Origin: Argonema antarcticum A004/B2
GTDB lineage: Bacteria > Cyanobacteriota > Cyanobacteriia > Cyanobacteriales > Aerosakkonemataceae
Assembly (NCBI RefSeq): GCF_023333585.1
Contig: NZ_JAIQZN010000036.1
Coordinates: 1-61,571 of the forward strand
Reading direction: 5' to 3'
DNA length: 61,571 nucleotides
Under the pieces are notes generated by a model. The model searched no databases. It saw only the letters and a list, made by a program, of their open reading frames with translations, and was not told the DNA's origin. The position numbers and the translations under genes were made by a program. Positions 15,202 to 25,642 of this stretch are shown here, in pieces; the first letter of the stretch is position 1; each line of letters begins with the position of its first letter.

Positions 15202-18200
15202 GTGATGAACATAACATTTTCAGGCTACCAAATAGCCAAAAAACTTCACGAAAGCGATCACTCGTTGGTCTATCGCGGACTTAGGCAAGTAGATAAGCAA
15301 CCAGTTATCCTCAAGATACTCAAGGAACTTTACCCACCGCCGGAAAAAATTGCGTGGTTCAAGCGAGAGTATGAAGTCATTTGTAACTTGAATCTAACTG
15401 GGGTAGTAAATGCCTACAGTTTGGAAAGGGATGGCGACCGCTGGGTGATGGTATTAGAAGACTTTGGGGGTAAATCCTTAGCACAGTTGATGCAAGCAGA
15501 AGAAACCTCTCCCCCAACCCCTCTCCTACAAGGAGAGGGGAGAAATCTTCCTCTTCCCCCCTTACCTCGTAGGGAAGGGGGGTTAGAGGGGTTAGGTTCT
15601 TTGGCAGATTTTTTAACAGTAACTATTCAAGTTAGCGAGATTTTGGGTCAAATTCACCAGCAAAATATTATTCACAAAGATATTAACCCAGCAAACATTA
15701 TTCTGAATCATACAACCGGGCAAGTAAAACTCATTGACTTTGGAATTTCTACAGTTATTTCGCGAGAAAATGCAACTTTTCGCAATCCAAATGTCTTAGA
15801 AGGAACGCTGGCCTATATCTCGCCAGAGCAAACCGGACGCATGAACCGTCCCATCGATTATCGCACAGATCTTTACTCGTTGGGAGTCACATTCTACCAG
15901 TTACTAACAGGTCAATTACCCTTCCCCACCGACGATGCGATGGAATTGGTGCATTGCCATATTGCCAAAGTTCCTTTACAGCCGCACCAACTCAAACCAG
16001 ATATTCCCCAGGCAATTTCAGAAATTGTGCTGAAATTAATGGCAAAAAATGCCGAAGACCGCTACCAATCAGCATCCGGTCTGAAAGCAGATTTAGAACA
16101 ATGTCTGCATCAATGGCAGCGGAAAAAGCAGATCGATCCCTTCCCTCTGGGGCGTGCCGATGCTTCCGATCGCTTTCAAATTCCGCAAAAGTTGTATGGG
16201 CGAGAAAAAGAAATTGAAATCCTATTGGCATCCTTCGAGCGAGTTAGCTTAGGAGCCTGCGAATTAATGTTGGTGGCAGGGTATTCCGGTATTGGCAAAT
16301 CAGCTTTAGTACAGGAAGTCTACAAACCGATTACCGAATCGCGAGGCTATTTTATTGCTGGTAAATTTGACCAATTTCAGCGCAATATACCCTACGCCTC
16401 CCTGATCCAAGCATTTCGCTCCTTAATTCTACAGCTAATCACAGAAAGTAAAGCCCAAATAGCCGCTTGGCAAGACAAGTTGCTGGTTGCCTTGGGTTCA
16501 AACGGTCAGGTGATGATAGAAGTCATCCCCGAATTAGAACTAATTATTGGACAGCAACCGGAAGTACCTGCTTTAGCAGCTGCGGAAGCAGAAAATCGCT
16601 TCAATTTGGTTTTTGGTAAATTCATTAAAGTATTTACCCAGCCCGAACATCCGCTCTGCATTTTCTTAGACGATTTGCAGTGGAGCGATGGTGCTTCGCT
16701 GAAATTAATTGAACGTTTGATGACAGCGGCGGATACTAAATATCTATTTTTAATAGGAGCTTATCGGGACAACGAAGTCAGCGAAGCCCATCCCCTCATG
16801 CTGACCTTGGCAGAGATCGAGAAGGCTCATGCAATCATAGCTCGGATATTTCTTTCACCATTGGAATTGTCCGATGTTAATCAGTTGATAGTCGATACCC
16901 TTAATTGCGACTCAGAGACAGCTTTACCGCTAGCAAAATTGGCAGTTGCTAAAACAGGCGGTAATCCTTTCTTTCTGAATGAATTCTTAAAAGCTCTCTA
17001 TGCAGAAGGATTAATTACTTTTGAGTATCAGCAAGGCAGTTGGCAGTGGAATTTAACACAAATTGAGAAGCGAGGCTTTACTGATAATGTAGTTGAACTG
17101 ATGGCAGGCAAGATACAGAAATTGCCAGAGCAAACACAGGCAGTATTGAAACTCGCCGCTTGTATTGGCAATCAGTTCGACCTGCAAACTCTAGCAGTAG
17201 TCTATGAAAAACCTCTCAGAGAAACAGCAGGCGATCTATGGGAAGCGATCGCAGAAAACTTAATCTTACCCTTAAACGATGCGTACAAACTACTCGACCT
17301 CGACGTACAAGATTTTTTAGGTCAAGTAAATGTTGAATATAAGTTTGCCCACGATCGCATTCAACAAGCAGTTTACTCCTTGATTCCTGCGGAAGACAAG
17401 CAAGCAGTCCATTGGCAAATCGGACAATTGTTACTGCAAAATACCCCAGCAGACAAGCGAAACCAAGAAATATTTGAAATTGTCAATCAACTGAACCAGG
17501 GTAGAGAGTTAATTCAGCAACAAGCTGAGGGCTATGAACTGGCAAAATTAAACTTGCTAGCGGGACAGAAAGCCAAAGCCTCGGCAGCTTATCAATCGGC
17601 ATTTAATTATTTGAAACTTGGCATCGAATTTTCGCCAAAAAATGCTTGGAAAACTGAGTATAACCTGACCTTAGATTTATATCTGGAAGCGGCAGAGTCA
17701 GCATATCTAATCGGCAAATTTGAAGAGATGGATCGGTTAGCTGAAATAGTCCGCCAAGAAGCTATCTCCTTGCTGGATAAAGTAAAAGTTTATGAGGTTG
17801 AGATTCAAGCCTACATTGCCCAGAACAAGCAAATAGAAGCAATGCAAGCTGCTCTCCAAATTCTTAAAATGTTGGGCATCACGTTTCCAGAGCAAATAAC
17901 GGATTCCGATATAATGCTTGAACTAGAGCAGATACAGTTTACTTTGGGAGAAAAACGAATTGAAGATTTAGTATATCTAGCCGAAATGACAGATAGGAAC
18001 AAACTTGCAGCAATGCGTATCCTCAACAATTTATTTGCTATTGCTTTTAAAGTTGCTCCTCATTTGCTAGCAATATCTGTATTTAAACAGGTCTATTTCT
18101 CACTCAAATACGGAAATGCTAATGAATCTGCTTTCACCTATGCCTGTTATGGGCTAATTATTGGCGGCATAATGGGAAATATTGATTCCAGTTATGCCTT

Positions 18201-21200
18201 TGGGCAACTAGCGTTAAATTTATTGTCAAGGAGCAATGCCAAAAAATTTAAAGCAGGAACAATAAACATCGTTTGCGGCGCGACAACCCATTGGAACGAG
18301 CATATAAGTAAAACATTAAAACTTTTGCTAGAGGGCTATTATAGCGGACTGGAAAGCGGAGCTTTGGAATACGCAGGCTATTGTTTATTAGTTTTTTGCG
18401 TGCATTCCTATTTTATTGGTAAGGAACTAGCTGGACTGGAACGAGAAATGGCTTTATACAGTGAAGCCATACGTCAAAACAAACAGCAAACTATCGTTAA
18501 TTATTCTGAACTGTGGCGACAGGTAGTCTTGAATTTGCTGAGCAGAAATCAAAACCCTTGTCAGTTAATAGGTGAAGCTTACAATGAAGAGAAAATGCTA
18601 CCACTTCAATTGACGGCAAACGATAGATCGGGAACTTACTACTTATTTTTTAACAAAATGGTTATCAGTTATCTCTTTCAGGATTACTTGCAAGCCGTTG
18701 TAGTTGCAGCTAGAGCAGAAGAGTATTTAGACGGAACCATAGGAATGACTCCTTTCTACCAATTCCATTCTTGGGATTCCCTAGCTCATCTCGCCGTATT
18801 TCCCGATGCCGACGAAGTAGAAAAAGAGCGCATCCTCTCAAAAGTCGCCGCCAACCAACAAAAATTAGAAACATGGGCAAATCATGCCCCCATGAACTAC
18901 CTGCACAAATTCTATCTAGTCGAAGCCGAACGCGCCCGCGTCTTGGGCAAATACGGCGATGCCAGAGAATATTACGACACAGCCATCGCATTAGCCCACG
19001 AAAACGAATACCTCAACGAAGAAGCCCTCGCCAACGAACTTGCAGGCAAATTCTATCTATCCAAAAACCAAAATCATTTCGCCCGTCACTACCTGCAAAA
19101 CGCACGCTACCTCTATCAGCAATGGGGCGCTGTCGCCAAAGTCAAACATTTGGAAACCAAATATCCAGAATTCTTAACCGCCGCCTCAGCAACTTCTTGG
19201 CCAACCAAAACCACCATTTCCACTATCATCACCACAGGTGGAACAACCTCCAGTCAATTAGATTTAGCCAGCGTCCTCAAAGCCTCCCAAGCCATATCCG
19301 GCGAAATCCGCCTGGACAAACTCCTCTCAAAATCGATCAAAATTTCGATCGAAAATGCTGGCGCACAAAAAGGCTTTCTCATTCTCCCCACCCAAAAACA
19401 AAGAGAAAACGAAACAAGTAACTGGGTAATCGAAGCATCCGCAACAGTAGATTCCGACGAAGTAATCACCCTCCAATCCATTCCCATAGACTTTGTAGAC
19501 CCCACCACCCAAATACCCCTTCTGAGTACCGCCATAGTCAACTACGTCGCCCGTTGCCAAGAAACAGTAGTTCTCGACAACGCCGTCAGCGAAAGCCAAA
19601 ATCCATTAGCAAAAGTCCAATATCGCAACGACTCCTACATTCTCGCCGCCCAACCAAAATCCATCCTCTGTCTTCCCCTCCTCAATCAAGGCAAACTCAA
19701 CGGCATTTTATATCTAGAAAACAACCTCACCACCGGAGCCTTCACCACCGACAGATTGGAAATCTTAAACCTATTATCTTCCCAAGCAGCCATCTCCATT
19801 CAAAACGCCCAACTCTACGAAGAAACCACCGCCCTCAATGAAGAATTGAAGAAACTCGACAAACTCAAAGACGACTTTTTAGCCAACACCTCCCACGAAC
19901 TCCGCACCCCCCTCAACGGCATCATCGGCATCGCCGAATCCCTCATCGACGGCGCAGCTGGAACCATGTCCCAACCGCAGATTGCCAACCTTTCGATGGT
20001 GGTTTCCAGCGGCAGAAGACTGGAGCGTTTAGTCAACTACATCCTCGACTTCGCCCAACTCAAAGGCCAAGAAATCGAAATCCAAACAAAGCCCGTAGAC
20101 TTCGGCCAAATCACCGAAATCGTCCTCGCACTTTCCCAACCCCTTCTAGCTGGCAAATCCCTTCAACTCAAAAACGAAATCAAAGCAGATTTACCCCCGG
20201 TACAAGGCGACGAGAACCGCTTGCAACAAATCATACACAACTTGGTCGGCAACGCCATCAAGTTTACCAAATCCGGCTCCGTCACTATATCGGCAAATGC
20301 GGTCAACAACATGATGGAAGTAACAGTTACCGACACGGGAATTGGCATTCCATCTGAAAAATTCGACAAGATCTTTAAATCCTTCGAGCAAGTCGATGCC
20401 TCCATCTCCCGCGAATACGGCGGCACAGGTTTGGGCTTAAGCATCACCAAACAATTAGTAGAATTGCACGGCGGTACTATCCGCGTCGAATCCGAATTGG
20501 GCAAAGGTTCCCAATTCATCTTTACCCTCCCCATCAGCACACAAACAATAGATTTGAAACCGGATACAATCCAAACCCTCAGTAAAGTTCGCGAAGAAGC
20601 AGCATCCCCTCTACTTGTACCTTTAGAAACATTTCCTTCTCAAAGCGAATTCAATATTTTAGTTGTGGACGACGAACCCGTTAACTTGCAAGTAGTCGCC
20701 AACTACTTATCCCTGCATAAATACGGCATCATGCAAGCCAGTAGCGGGTCAGAAGCATTAGCCTTAATCGAGAATTGCCGCCCGGATTTGATTATTCTGG
20801 ATATCATGATGCCCAAAATATCCGGTTACGAAGTCTGCCAAATAGTTCGCCAGAAATACAGCCCCAACGAATTACCCATTGTCATGTTGAGCGCCAAGAA
20901 TCAAGTTTCTGACCTCGTACAAGGTTTGACCGTTGGCGCTAACGATTATATCACCAAACCCATCTCCAAAAACGAACTCATAGCTCGCATTCAAACGCAA
21001 ATCAAATTGTGCAATTTGGAAGCATTGCGACAAAGCGAAGCGCGAGAAAGAGAGAAAGCTCGGCAGTTGGCAGAAGCGATGCAAACACTGCAACGCACTC
21101 AAGCCCAAATGATTCAAACCGAAAAAATGTCCAGTTTAGGTCAGTTAGTTGCTGGCGTCGCCCACGAAATCAATAATCCCACCAATTTTATCTACGGCAA

Positions 21201-21957
21201 TATTACTTATGTCAAGCAATACAGTCAACAATTGCTCCATGTTTTGACTATTTATCAGCAACACTATCCCAATCCACCGGCAGAAATTGTAGAAGCGCTT
21301 TTAGATAACGAAATCGAATTTTTAAGCGAGGACTTGGATCGAATTTTGTCATCAATGGAAAACGGCGCACAACGCATTCGCACAATTGTCTTGGCACTGC
21401 GAAACTTCTCCCGTCTGGATGAATCCGACATCAAACCTGTGGATATTCACGAAGGTCTGGAAAGTACGTTGATGCTCTTACAAGCGCGTCTCAAACCAGA
21501 GGGAGGACGTTGGGAAATCCACGTGATTAAAGAATATGGCAAACTACCCAAAGTGACTTGTCGCGCTTCTCAAATCAACCAGGTGTTTATGAATATTTTC
21601 GGCAATTGTATTGATGCTTTGGAAGGGTATAGTAAATATCAAGTAGCTAATCCAAAAGAATCCCAGCCACTACCCACCATTCGCATTCGCACGGAAGTTA
21701 CTACGTCCAACTCTATAATTATCCGAATTGCCGATAATGGCCCCGGCATGATACCGGAGGTACTTGACAAAATATTCGATCCTTTCTTCACGACAAAGCC
21801 GGTGGGGTCTGGGAGTGGCTTGGGATTGTATATTTCTCATTCTATTGTGGTGGAGTCTCACGGCGGGCAGTTAAATTGTATTTCGACACCGGGAGGGGGA
21901 ACGGAGTTTGCGATCGAAATTCCCCTCCAAGCCCTTCAAACAATCAAGTTTTATTAA
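15202..21957 (+). CDS. Ser/Thr kinase-AAA-GAF-histidine kinase-receiver-histidine kinase
   Basis: 2251 residues. Domain order: Ser/Thr kinase (about 4-277; ILKILK lysine, HKDINPANI catalytic loop, DFG, SPEQ); AAA/STAND-type ATPase with GYSGIGKS near 360; a long helical/TPR-like region (about 620-1340); GAF (about 1362-1530); HisKA with His1565 ([10 protein letters not shown]) and HATPase ([17 protein letters not shown]); a receiver with Asp1867 (ILDIMMPK); a second HisKA with His1988 ([12 protein letters not shown]) and HATPase (GSGLGLYI). This is the known cyanobacterial HstK-like architecture extended by an extra receiver and kinase, implying an internal phosphorelay. A repeat-derived 30-residue insert (about 103-132) lies in the kinase domain. 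Its 3' end overlaps the convergent antiporter by 14 bp. Confidence 0.92.
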   Translation: MMNITFSGYQIAKKLHESDHSLVYRGLRQVDKQPVILKILKELYPPPEKIAWFKREYEVICNLNLTGVVNAYSLERDGDRWVMVLEDFGGKSLAQLMQAEETSPPTPLLQGEGRNLPLPPLPRREGGLEGLGSLADFLTVTIQVSEILGQIHQQNIIHKDINPANIILNHTTGQVKLIDFGISTVISRENATFRNPNVLEGTLAYISPEQTGRMNRPIDYRTDLYSLGVTFYQLLTGQLPFPTDDAMELVHCHIAKVPLQPHQLKPDIPQAISEIVLKLMAKNAEDRYQSASGLKADLEQCLHQWQRKKQIDPFPLGRADASDRFQIPQKLYGREKEIEILLASFERVSLGACELMLVAGYSGIGKSALVQEVYKPITESRGYFIAGKFDQFQRNIPYASLIQAFRSLILQLITESKAQIAAWQDKLLVALGSNGQVMIEVIPELELIIGQQPEVPALAAAEAENRFNLVFGKFIKVFTQPEHPLCIFLDDLQWSDGASLKLIERLMTAADTKYLFLIGAYRDNEVSEAHPLMLTLAEIEKAHAIIARIFLSPLELSDVNQLIVDTLNCDSETALPLAKLAVAKTGGNPFFLNEFLKALYAEGLITFEYQQGSWQWNLTQIEKRGFTDNVVELMAGKIQKLPEQTQAVLKLAACIGNQFDLQTLAVVYEKPLRETAGDLWEAIAENLILPLNDAYKLLDLDVQDFLGQVNVEYKFAHDRIQQAVYSLIPAEDKQAVHWQIGQLLLQNTPADKRNQEIFEIVNQLNQGRELIQQQAEGYELAKLNLLAGQKAKASAAYQSAFNYLKLGIEFSPKNAWKTEYNLTLDLYLEAAESAYLIGKFEEMDRLAEIVRQEAISLLDKVKVYEVEIQAYIAQNKQIEAMQAALQILKMLGITFPEQITDSDIMLELEQIQFTLGEKRIEDLVYLAEMTDRNKLAAMRILNNLFAIAFKVAPHLLAISVFKQVYFSLKYGNANESAFTYACYGLIIGGIMGNIDSSYAFGQLALNLLSRSNAKKFKAGTINIVCGATTHWNEHISKTLKLLLEGYYSGLESGALEYAGYCLLVFCVHSYFIGKELAGLEREMALYSEAIRQNKQQTIVNYSELWRQVVLNLLSRNQNPCQLIGEAYNEEKMLPLQLTANDRSGTYYLFFNKMVISYLFQDYLQAVVVAARAEEYLDGTIGMTPFYQFHSWDSLAHLAVFPDADEVEKERILSKVAANQQKLETWANHAPMNYLHKFYLVEAERARVLGKYGDAREYYDTAIALAHENEYLNEEALANELAGKFYLSKNQNHFARHYLQNARYLYQQWGAVAKVKHLETKYPEFLTAASATSWPTKTTISTIITTGGTTSSQLDLASVLKASQAISGEIRLDKLLSKSIKISIENAGAQKGFLILPTQKQRENETSNWVIEASATVDSDEVITLQSIPIDFVDPTTQIPLLSTAIVNYVARCQETVVLDNAVSESQNPLAKVQYRNDSYILAAQPKSILCLPLLNQGKLNGILYLENNLTTGAFTTDRLEILNLLSSQAAISIQNAQLYEETTALNEELKKLDKLKDDFLANTSHELRTPLNGIIGIAESLIDGAAGTMSQPQIANLSMVVSSGRRLERLVNYILDFAQLKGQEIEIQTKPVDFGQITEIVLALSQPLLAGKSLQLKNEIKADLPPVQGDENRLQQIIHNLVGNAIKFTKSGSVTISANAVNNMMEVTVTDTGIGIPSEKFDKIFKSFEQVDASISREYGGTGLGLSITKQLVELHGGTIRVESELGKGSQFIFTLPISTQTIDLKPDTIQTLSKVREEAASPLLVPLETFPSQSEFNILVVDDEPVNLQVVANYLSLHKYGIMQASSGSEALALIENCRPDLIILDIMMPKISGYEVCQIVRQKYSPNELPIVMLSAKNQVSDLVQGLTVGANDYITKPISKNELIARIQTQIKLCNLEALRQSEAREREKARQLAEAMQTLQRTQAQMIQTEKMSSLGQLVAGVAHEINNPTNFIYGNITYVKQYSQQLLHVLTIYQQHYPNPPAEIVEALLDNEIEFLSEDLDRILSSMENGAQRIRTIVLALRNFSRLDESDIKPVDIHEGLESTLMLLQARLKPEGGRWEIHVIKEYGKLPKVTCRASQINQVFMNIFGNCIDALEGYSKYQVANPKESQPLPTIRIRTEVTTSNSIIIRIADNGPGMIPEVLDKIFDPFFTTKPVGSGSGLGLYISHSIVVESHGGQLNCISTPGGGTEFAIEIPLQALQTIKFY
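15506..15598 (+). repeat. In-frame GC-rich palindromic repeats in the kinase domain
   Basis: CCCCTCTCC TACAA GGAGAGGGG (15518-15540) forms one hairpin and CCCCCCTTACC...GGGAAGGGGGG (15556-15582) another. They are translated as [11 protein letters not shown]...[11 protein letters not shown] between kinase residues about 102 and 133, in the loop after the hinge region. These sequences are typical cyanobacterial intergenic repeats. Confidence 0.85.
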
Positions 21958-23203
21958 CCAAATTTTCTACAGGTTTTACATTCGCATAGCGGCTTTTCAT
22001 ATTACGCTCGTACCAGTTCATTAATGGGGTGGCACTAATGCCATGCAAAATTACGGAAATGACGATAGTAATGTACGTAATCCAAGCGATTTGTTCACCC
22101 AATTCGTCTTTTAAGCCATTTCCAAAAGCATAGCAGAGATAATAGATGCTCCCCACACCGCGAATGCCAAACCAGCCAAACAACCAGCGGGTTGCGGTAG
22201 GATAGCGGCCTATTGTGCTAATCCAAGTACCCAAAGGACGGATGACAAAAATTAACAATCCTGCCACCAACAATGCTTCACCAGCATGAGCCTGGATTGC
22301 TTCCCATCGCAGAAGCGAACCAAGTAGTAAAATTGTCCCGACTTCCATCAGTTTTTCAATTCTTTCTATAAATTCTAGCTGAGAATTTCGCTTGTCTGGA
22401 TCGCGATAACTGCGCTGTGCTACAATTCCGGCTACAAAAACAGCCAAAAATCCATAGCCGTTGACAAATTCTGTTAGGGAATAGGTGAGCAAAATGATGC
22501 CCAGAGCTACGAAATCCTCCATTAATTCATCGACTGGGCGGTGTTTTTGCAGTCGTTTGTCAATCCAGACAATAGCCTTTGCTACCACTATTCCCATGAC
22601 AATGCCAGCTGCAATAGCCCAAATTAAATCAACGGCAACCCATTGTTTAAACCAGTTTGACCAATTATTATCTTTTAACGAGTAAATCCCGAAATAGACA
22701 AAGGGAAAAGCCAGGGCATCGTTTAAACCGCCTTCCGAGGTTAACCCAAAGCGCAATTCATCTTTATCTTCGACATCAGATAGCTGAACTTCTGAAGCCA
22801 ATACTGGATCGGTTGGTGCGAGAATTGCTCCGAGTAAAATTGCTGGCCCCCATTCCATTTTTAATAGCCAATGACCTACGGCGGCGATGGCAAAAATTGA
22901 AATCGGCATCAAAAACCCAATTAGCCGCACTGTTGAACGCCAAGACCACAAATTGAGACGGCGATTCATTTTTAGTCCGCAGCTGAATAAGGAGACAATG
23001 ACAACAAATTCTGTCAGTCGCTCTAGAAACTTGGCATCGGGTCGCAATTGAATTAAATGTACTCCATAGGGGCCAAGGAAGATACCGACGAGCAGGTATA
23101 TGAGGGCGAAGGAGAGGGGTAATCGGGCAATCCAGCCCGATCCTAATGTAACAATGAGCAGGAGCAAGCCAATAACAAACAGGTCAATTATATAAATATC
23201 CAT
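21944..23203 (-). CDS. CPA1-type cation/proton antiporter
   Basis: 419 residues with about 12 membrane helices. Signatures of Na+(K+)/H+ exchangers are [17 protein letters not shown] (TDP in the unwound helix) and [14 protein letters not shown] (the Asn-Asp pair of electroneutral NhaP/CPA1 exchangers). The C-terminal cytoplasmic tail is short. The likely role is Na+ extrusion or pH homeostasis in the plasma membrane. The gene is convergent with the giant kinase gene, overlapping by 14 bp. The 22 nt ending with its ATG (23222-23201 on the minus strand) are identical to the leader plus ATG of the small ORF at 24501, part of a heptad repeat family. Confidence 0.9.
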   Translation of the reverse strand: MDIYIIDLFVIGLLLLIVTLGSGWIARLPLSFALIYLLVGIFLGPYGVHLIQLRPDAKFLERLTEFVVIVSLFSCGLKMNRRLNLWSWRSTVRLIGFLMPISIFAIAAVGHWLLKMEWGPAILLGAILAPTDPVLASEVQLSDVEDKDELRFGLTSEGGLNDALAFPFVYFGIYSLKDNNWSNWFKQWVAVDLIWAIAAGIVMGIVVAKAIVWIDKRLQKHRPVDELMEDFVALGIILLTYSLTEFVNGYGFLAVFVAGIVAQRSYRDPDKRNSQLEFIERIEKLMEVGTILLLGSLLRWEAIQAHAGEALLVAGLLIFVIRPLGTWISTIGRYPTATRWLFGWFGIRGVGSIYYLCYAFGNGLKDELGEQIAWITYITIVISVILHGISATPLMNWYERNMKSRYANVKPVENLVNKT

Positions 23204-23256
23204 ATATAGCTAGGGACTAGGGACTAGGGGCTAGGGACTAGGGGAAGAAGGGACTA
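23201..23256. repeat. Heptad short tandem repeats (CTAGGGA/CTAGGGG)
   Basis: Successive 7-bp units TAGGGAC/TAGGGGC run from the antiporter start outward. This is the STRR class long known in cyanobacteria. The first 22 bp are repeated in inverse orientation at 24482-24503. Confidence 0.85.
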
Positions 23257-23763
23257 GAATCAAGGCTTCGGCGTGAGCGCTCAGTCGAACGCTCAGCCGA
23301 ACGGTTTGGTGGAATTAAGAACCTCGTAACGGCCTTGGCGGTTGCTATATATTAATTGGATAAAATTCAAAGCTGTCCTTTGAACTTTACTGAGCTTCCT
23401 CTTAGTTACTAATAACCTTTGGGTAGATTATTGTACATTTCCTTATCTGTCTGTTGGTTGAGGTTTTTGGAGGGGAAAGGGGCAGTGGGAGAGTATAACT
23501 GATGGATTATTTCTGCTTTCCCTGCACTAGCCCCTAGAGCGCCAGTCCAGTAAAAGAGGTTGACAAAAGCAACATGGTGCGATCGCTTATACAGACAACG
23601 GCGCAGGCGTTGCATTCGGGCAGAAAAATTGTTGCAGATTGCGTTCGCTTACTCCCCGAATGCTAATGCCTCCGGCACGCTTTGCGCGTTCGCCCCTACC
23701 CACACATCAGATTGTTTTTTTGTCAATTTATTCTACTGGACTGGCGCTCTAGCTCCTCTTAAA
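23204..23763. other. 560-bp repeat-rich intergenic region, no gene
   Basis: It holds the heptad STRR, a hairpin at 23267-23301 (TTCGGC/GCCGAA and GAGCG/CGCTC arms, with a 12-bp tandem GCTCAGTCGAAC/GCTCAGCCGAAC), and the MITE-like element at 23534-23752. The apparent frames at 23409-23615 and 23560-23943 both encode VNLFYWTGAL because they read the two inverted ends of that element, so I do not call them genes. Confidence 0.7.
23534..23752. mobile_element. MITE-like element with 34-bp terminal inverted repeats
   Basis: The left end 23535-23568 (TAGAGCGCCAGTCCAGT..., ending GACAAAA) and right end 23718-23751 (TTTTGTC..., ending ACTGGACTGGCGCTCTA) are inverse complements at 30 of 34 positions, with 17 perfect outer bases. 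The whole is about 219 bp with no transposase frame, and CTAG borders both ends. The interior has HIP1 and another common repeat (GCCTCCGGCACGC...). Size and ends fit a non-autonomous miniature transposon; the parent family is unknown. Confidence 0.65.
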
Positions 23764-24381
23764 TTACTTTGTGGGATTCCAAACAAACTTGCCGGTTTTG
23801 TCGATATAGCCCCATTTGTCGCCAATTTTTACCCCGGCAAGCCCTTCGGAGAAGTTCTCAGTCTCATTAAACTGCGGCGAGATGACTGTTTCCCCTGCCT
23901 TGTCGATGTAGCCCCACTTGTCGCCAATCATTACTTCTGCTAGTCCTTCGGAGAATTCGTCGGCATCATCAAATTGGGGTGCGATCGCCATTTTACCCGA
24001 TGAGTCGATATAGCCCAACTTTTCGTCAATCTCTACCGCTGCAAGCCCTTCGGAAAAGTCATCAGCATCATCAAACTGGGGCTCGATCGCGATTTGGCCA
24101 CTCCGATCGATATAGCCGTATCGATCGCCAATTTTTACCCGTGCCAGCCCTTCAGAAAAGTCGCTAACTTCATCAAATTTTGGCGAAATGACTACTTTTC
24201 CCGTCTTGTCGATATAGCCCAGCTTGCCATTCTGTCTAACGGCAAACAGTTGGGTTAAATCTTGCTTTGGCGGCGGTGAGCCAGTTGACGCCTGCGTCTG
24301 CTCTACCGGGCGACAGGATACCAAACCTGAAAGGGTAAGGCAGAGAAAAAGAGAAATGGATGTGTTGACTTTTAGTTTCAT
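23764..24381 (-). CDS. WG-repeat lipoprotein
   Basis: 205 residues. The N-terminus has a lipoprotein signal (hydrophobic 9-19, then LVSC with Cys23), so export and lipid anchoring are likely. After a Gln/Pro linker come about four and a half WG repeats of about 33 residues (GDKWGYIDKAGETVISPQF, ...FSEGLA-VKIG), a beta-rich repeat whose general function is unknown, probably protein binding. The last copy ends at the stop. Neighbours give no pathway clue. The MITE-like element begins 12 bp after its stop. Confidence 0.85.
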   Translation of the reverse strand: MKLKVNTSISLFLCLTLSGLVSCRPVEQTQASTGSPPPKQDLTQLFAVRQNGKLGYIDKTGKVVISPKFDEVSDFSEGLARVKIGDRYGYIDRSGQIAIEPQFDDADDFSEGLAAVEIDEKLGYIDSSGKMAIAPQFDDADEFSEGLAEVMIGDKWGYIDKAGETVISPQFNETENFSEGLAGVKIGDKWGYIDKTGKFVWNPTK

Positions 24382-24481
24382 CTGTGATTTGTAAGCTCGC
24401 TCCCACAGTTTACCGAATATAATGTAGCCCAGTTTTGAGATGCGATCGCTTTATCTGTTGCTCAGCAATAGTATAGCTAGC

Positions 24482-24503
24482 CCCTAGTCCCTAGCTATAT
24501 ATG
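24482..24503. repeat. 22-bp leader repeat, inverse copy of antiporter leader
   Basis: CCCTAGTCCCTAGCTATAT followed by ATG. It is the exact inverse complement of 23201-23222. In both places the final ATG is the start codon of an open frame. Confidence 0.85.
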
Positions 24504-24779
24504 CTAAAAAAGATATGGTTTGGGGTGGCAGAAGTGAGCAGAGAAGCACTTTCTTACGAAGTTGTCAGACAATTTGCATTATCTGCTGAGGCGGTTGAAT
24601 GCCTCTGGAGGACGAGCGATCGCTCTTTTTCGGGTTGCGTTGCGGAAGTTTGGTTTAGCGACTTGAGAACTGCGGGAGAATTTGCGGGGGTGTGTAGCGA
24701 TCGTCTGGGGGTAAATTGCAAGGTTCGGGCTACTTCAGATGGGCCAGCACAGTTTTATGTATCGGTTCCCTGCGTGTGA
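24501..24779 (+). CDS. Small hypothetical protein
   Basis: 92 residues, no family recognised. The composition is protein-like: an amphipathic N-terminal helix, then SGCVAEVWFSDLRTAGEFAGVCSDRLG, which looks like a small alpha-beta fold with several Cys (four in the mature frame). There is no Shine-Dalgarno; the start is preceded directly by the heptad repeat that also precedes the antiporter. It could be a real small gene of a cyanobacterium-specific family or a chance frame. Codon use does not differ visibly from neighbours. Confidence 0.45.
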   Translation: MLKKIWFGVAEVSREALSYEVVRQFALSAEAVECLWRTSDRSFSGCVAEVWFSDLRTAGEFAGVCSDRLGVNCKVRATSDGPAQFYVSVPCV

Positions 24780-24833
24780 AGATGCGATCGGGTGCGATAT
24801 GCCTTATGCTGGCTAGGCCAACGCATTTTTTTG

Positions 24834-25421
24834 TCAGAGAGAAGGAGTGCGATCGCCTCCCAGTTTTAACCAACCAAACAAATCTCCTACCGTTAACCGT
24901 AATTCTGCTAAAAAATCTGGCATGGGTAGCACCTCTTCAGCTTTCTCCAAAAATTCCGGTTGCTTTCCGGCTGGATAAGCTAACACCGATTTTTGTTCTG
25001 GATCGAGTAACCAGCCTAATTTGCTACCGTATTTGAGGCAGTGCAAAATATTTCCGGTTACTTTAGTTTGGTTTTGGTCAGGAGATAAAATTTCGATCGT
25101 CCAATCTGGATAACTCTCGAAAACATTCGCCACATCGCCATTATGATCGACAGGTATTCTTTCCCAAGCAAACACCGCCACATCTGGCACGATCGAACGT
25201 CCGCCAAAAGTACAGCGCAATTCTGGAAAAGCCATAGCAATTCGCCGCTCCTCCACCACTTCGTTAATAACAGTGACTAGCTTTCCCTGTAATTTGCTGT
25301 GCTTTCCCTGTGGCATAGGTTTTTGGATAATTTGATTGTTGATGTATTCGCTAGCTGGTTTTGTTTCTGGCAGTTTCAGAAACTCTTCTAGAGTGAGTGT
25401 TTTTGTCGGTGTTTGTACCAT
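24834..25421 (-). CDS. Uma2-family (DUF820) PD-(D/E)XK endonuclease-like protein
   Basis: 195 residues, the usual family length. The N-terminus TLEEFLKLPETKPASEYINNQIIQKPMPQGKHSKLQGKL is a hallmark of the very numerous cyanobacterial Uma2 proteins. The nuclease core follows: SIVPDVAVF (Asp), then WTIEILSPDQN (Glu) and the Tyr/Gly segment KYGSKLGWLLDP. Function is not established for the family; many copies per genome and frequent linkage to mobile DNA are typical. It is a single gene, convergent with the small hypothetical gene at 24501. Confidence 0.88.
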   Translation of the reverse strand: MVQTPTKTLTLEEFLKLPETKPASEYINNQIIQKPMPQGKHSKLQGKLVTVINEVVEERRIAMAFPELRCTFGGRSIVPDVAVFAWERIPVDHNGDVANVFESYPDWTIEILSPDQNQTKVTGNILHCLKYGSKLGWLLDPEQKSVLAYPAGKQPEFLEKAEEVLPMPDFLAELRLTVGDLFGWLKLGGDRTPSL

Positions 25422-25642
25422 AAATAATTGCTATTGGATATTGTTCCATTATATGGTATAAGGGCGGTTTTTTGGGAAAATTTTATGATTATAACCCGTA
25501 TGTTGGATAAACCCGCCCCTACCAGATTATCTGCTAAACCCGCCCGTAAAGTTGGCCTGTACCCAAACCCGCCCCTACTCTACAATCTGTAGCAAACATT
25601 TAGGTATTCGATATTAGTAGGGTGGGCATTGCCCACCTTCTT
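25422..25642. repeat. AAACCCGCCCCTAC repeats and GGTGGGC hairpin
   Basis: Three AAACCCGCCC(C/G)TA copies lie between 25505 and 25578, a repeat motif common between cyanobacterial genes. A perfect hairpin GGTGGGC ATT GCCCACC (25621-25637) follows, 6 bp past the glcF stop. It lacks a T-run on the glcF strand; a relative is at 58694-58714. Confidence 0.65.

Noticed and set aside
18771-19421. 216-codon plus frame rich in Arg and Ser inside the giant kinase gene
   Set aside because: A shifted reading of the well-supported 2251-residue gene, with composition typical of a shadow frame.
23409-23943. Two overlapping frames on opposite strands sharing VNLFYWTGAL
   Set aside because: The shared peptide is the translation of the two inverted ends of a MITE-like element, not a gene family.
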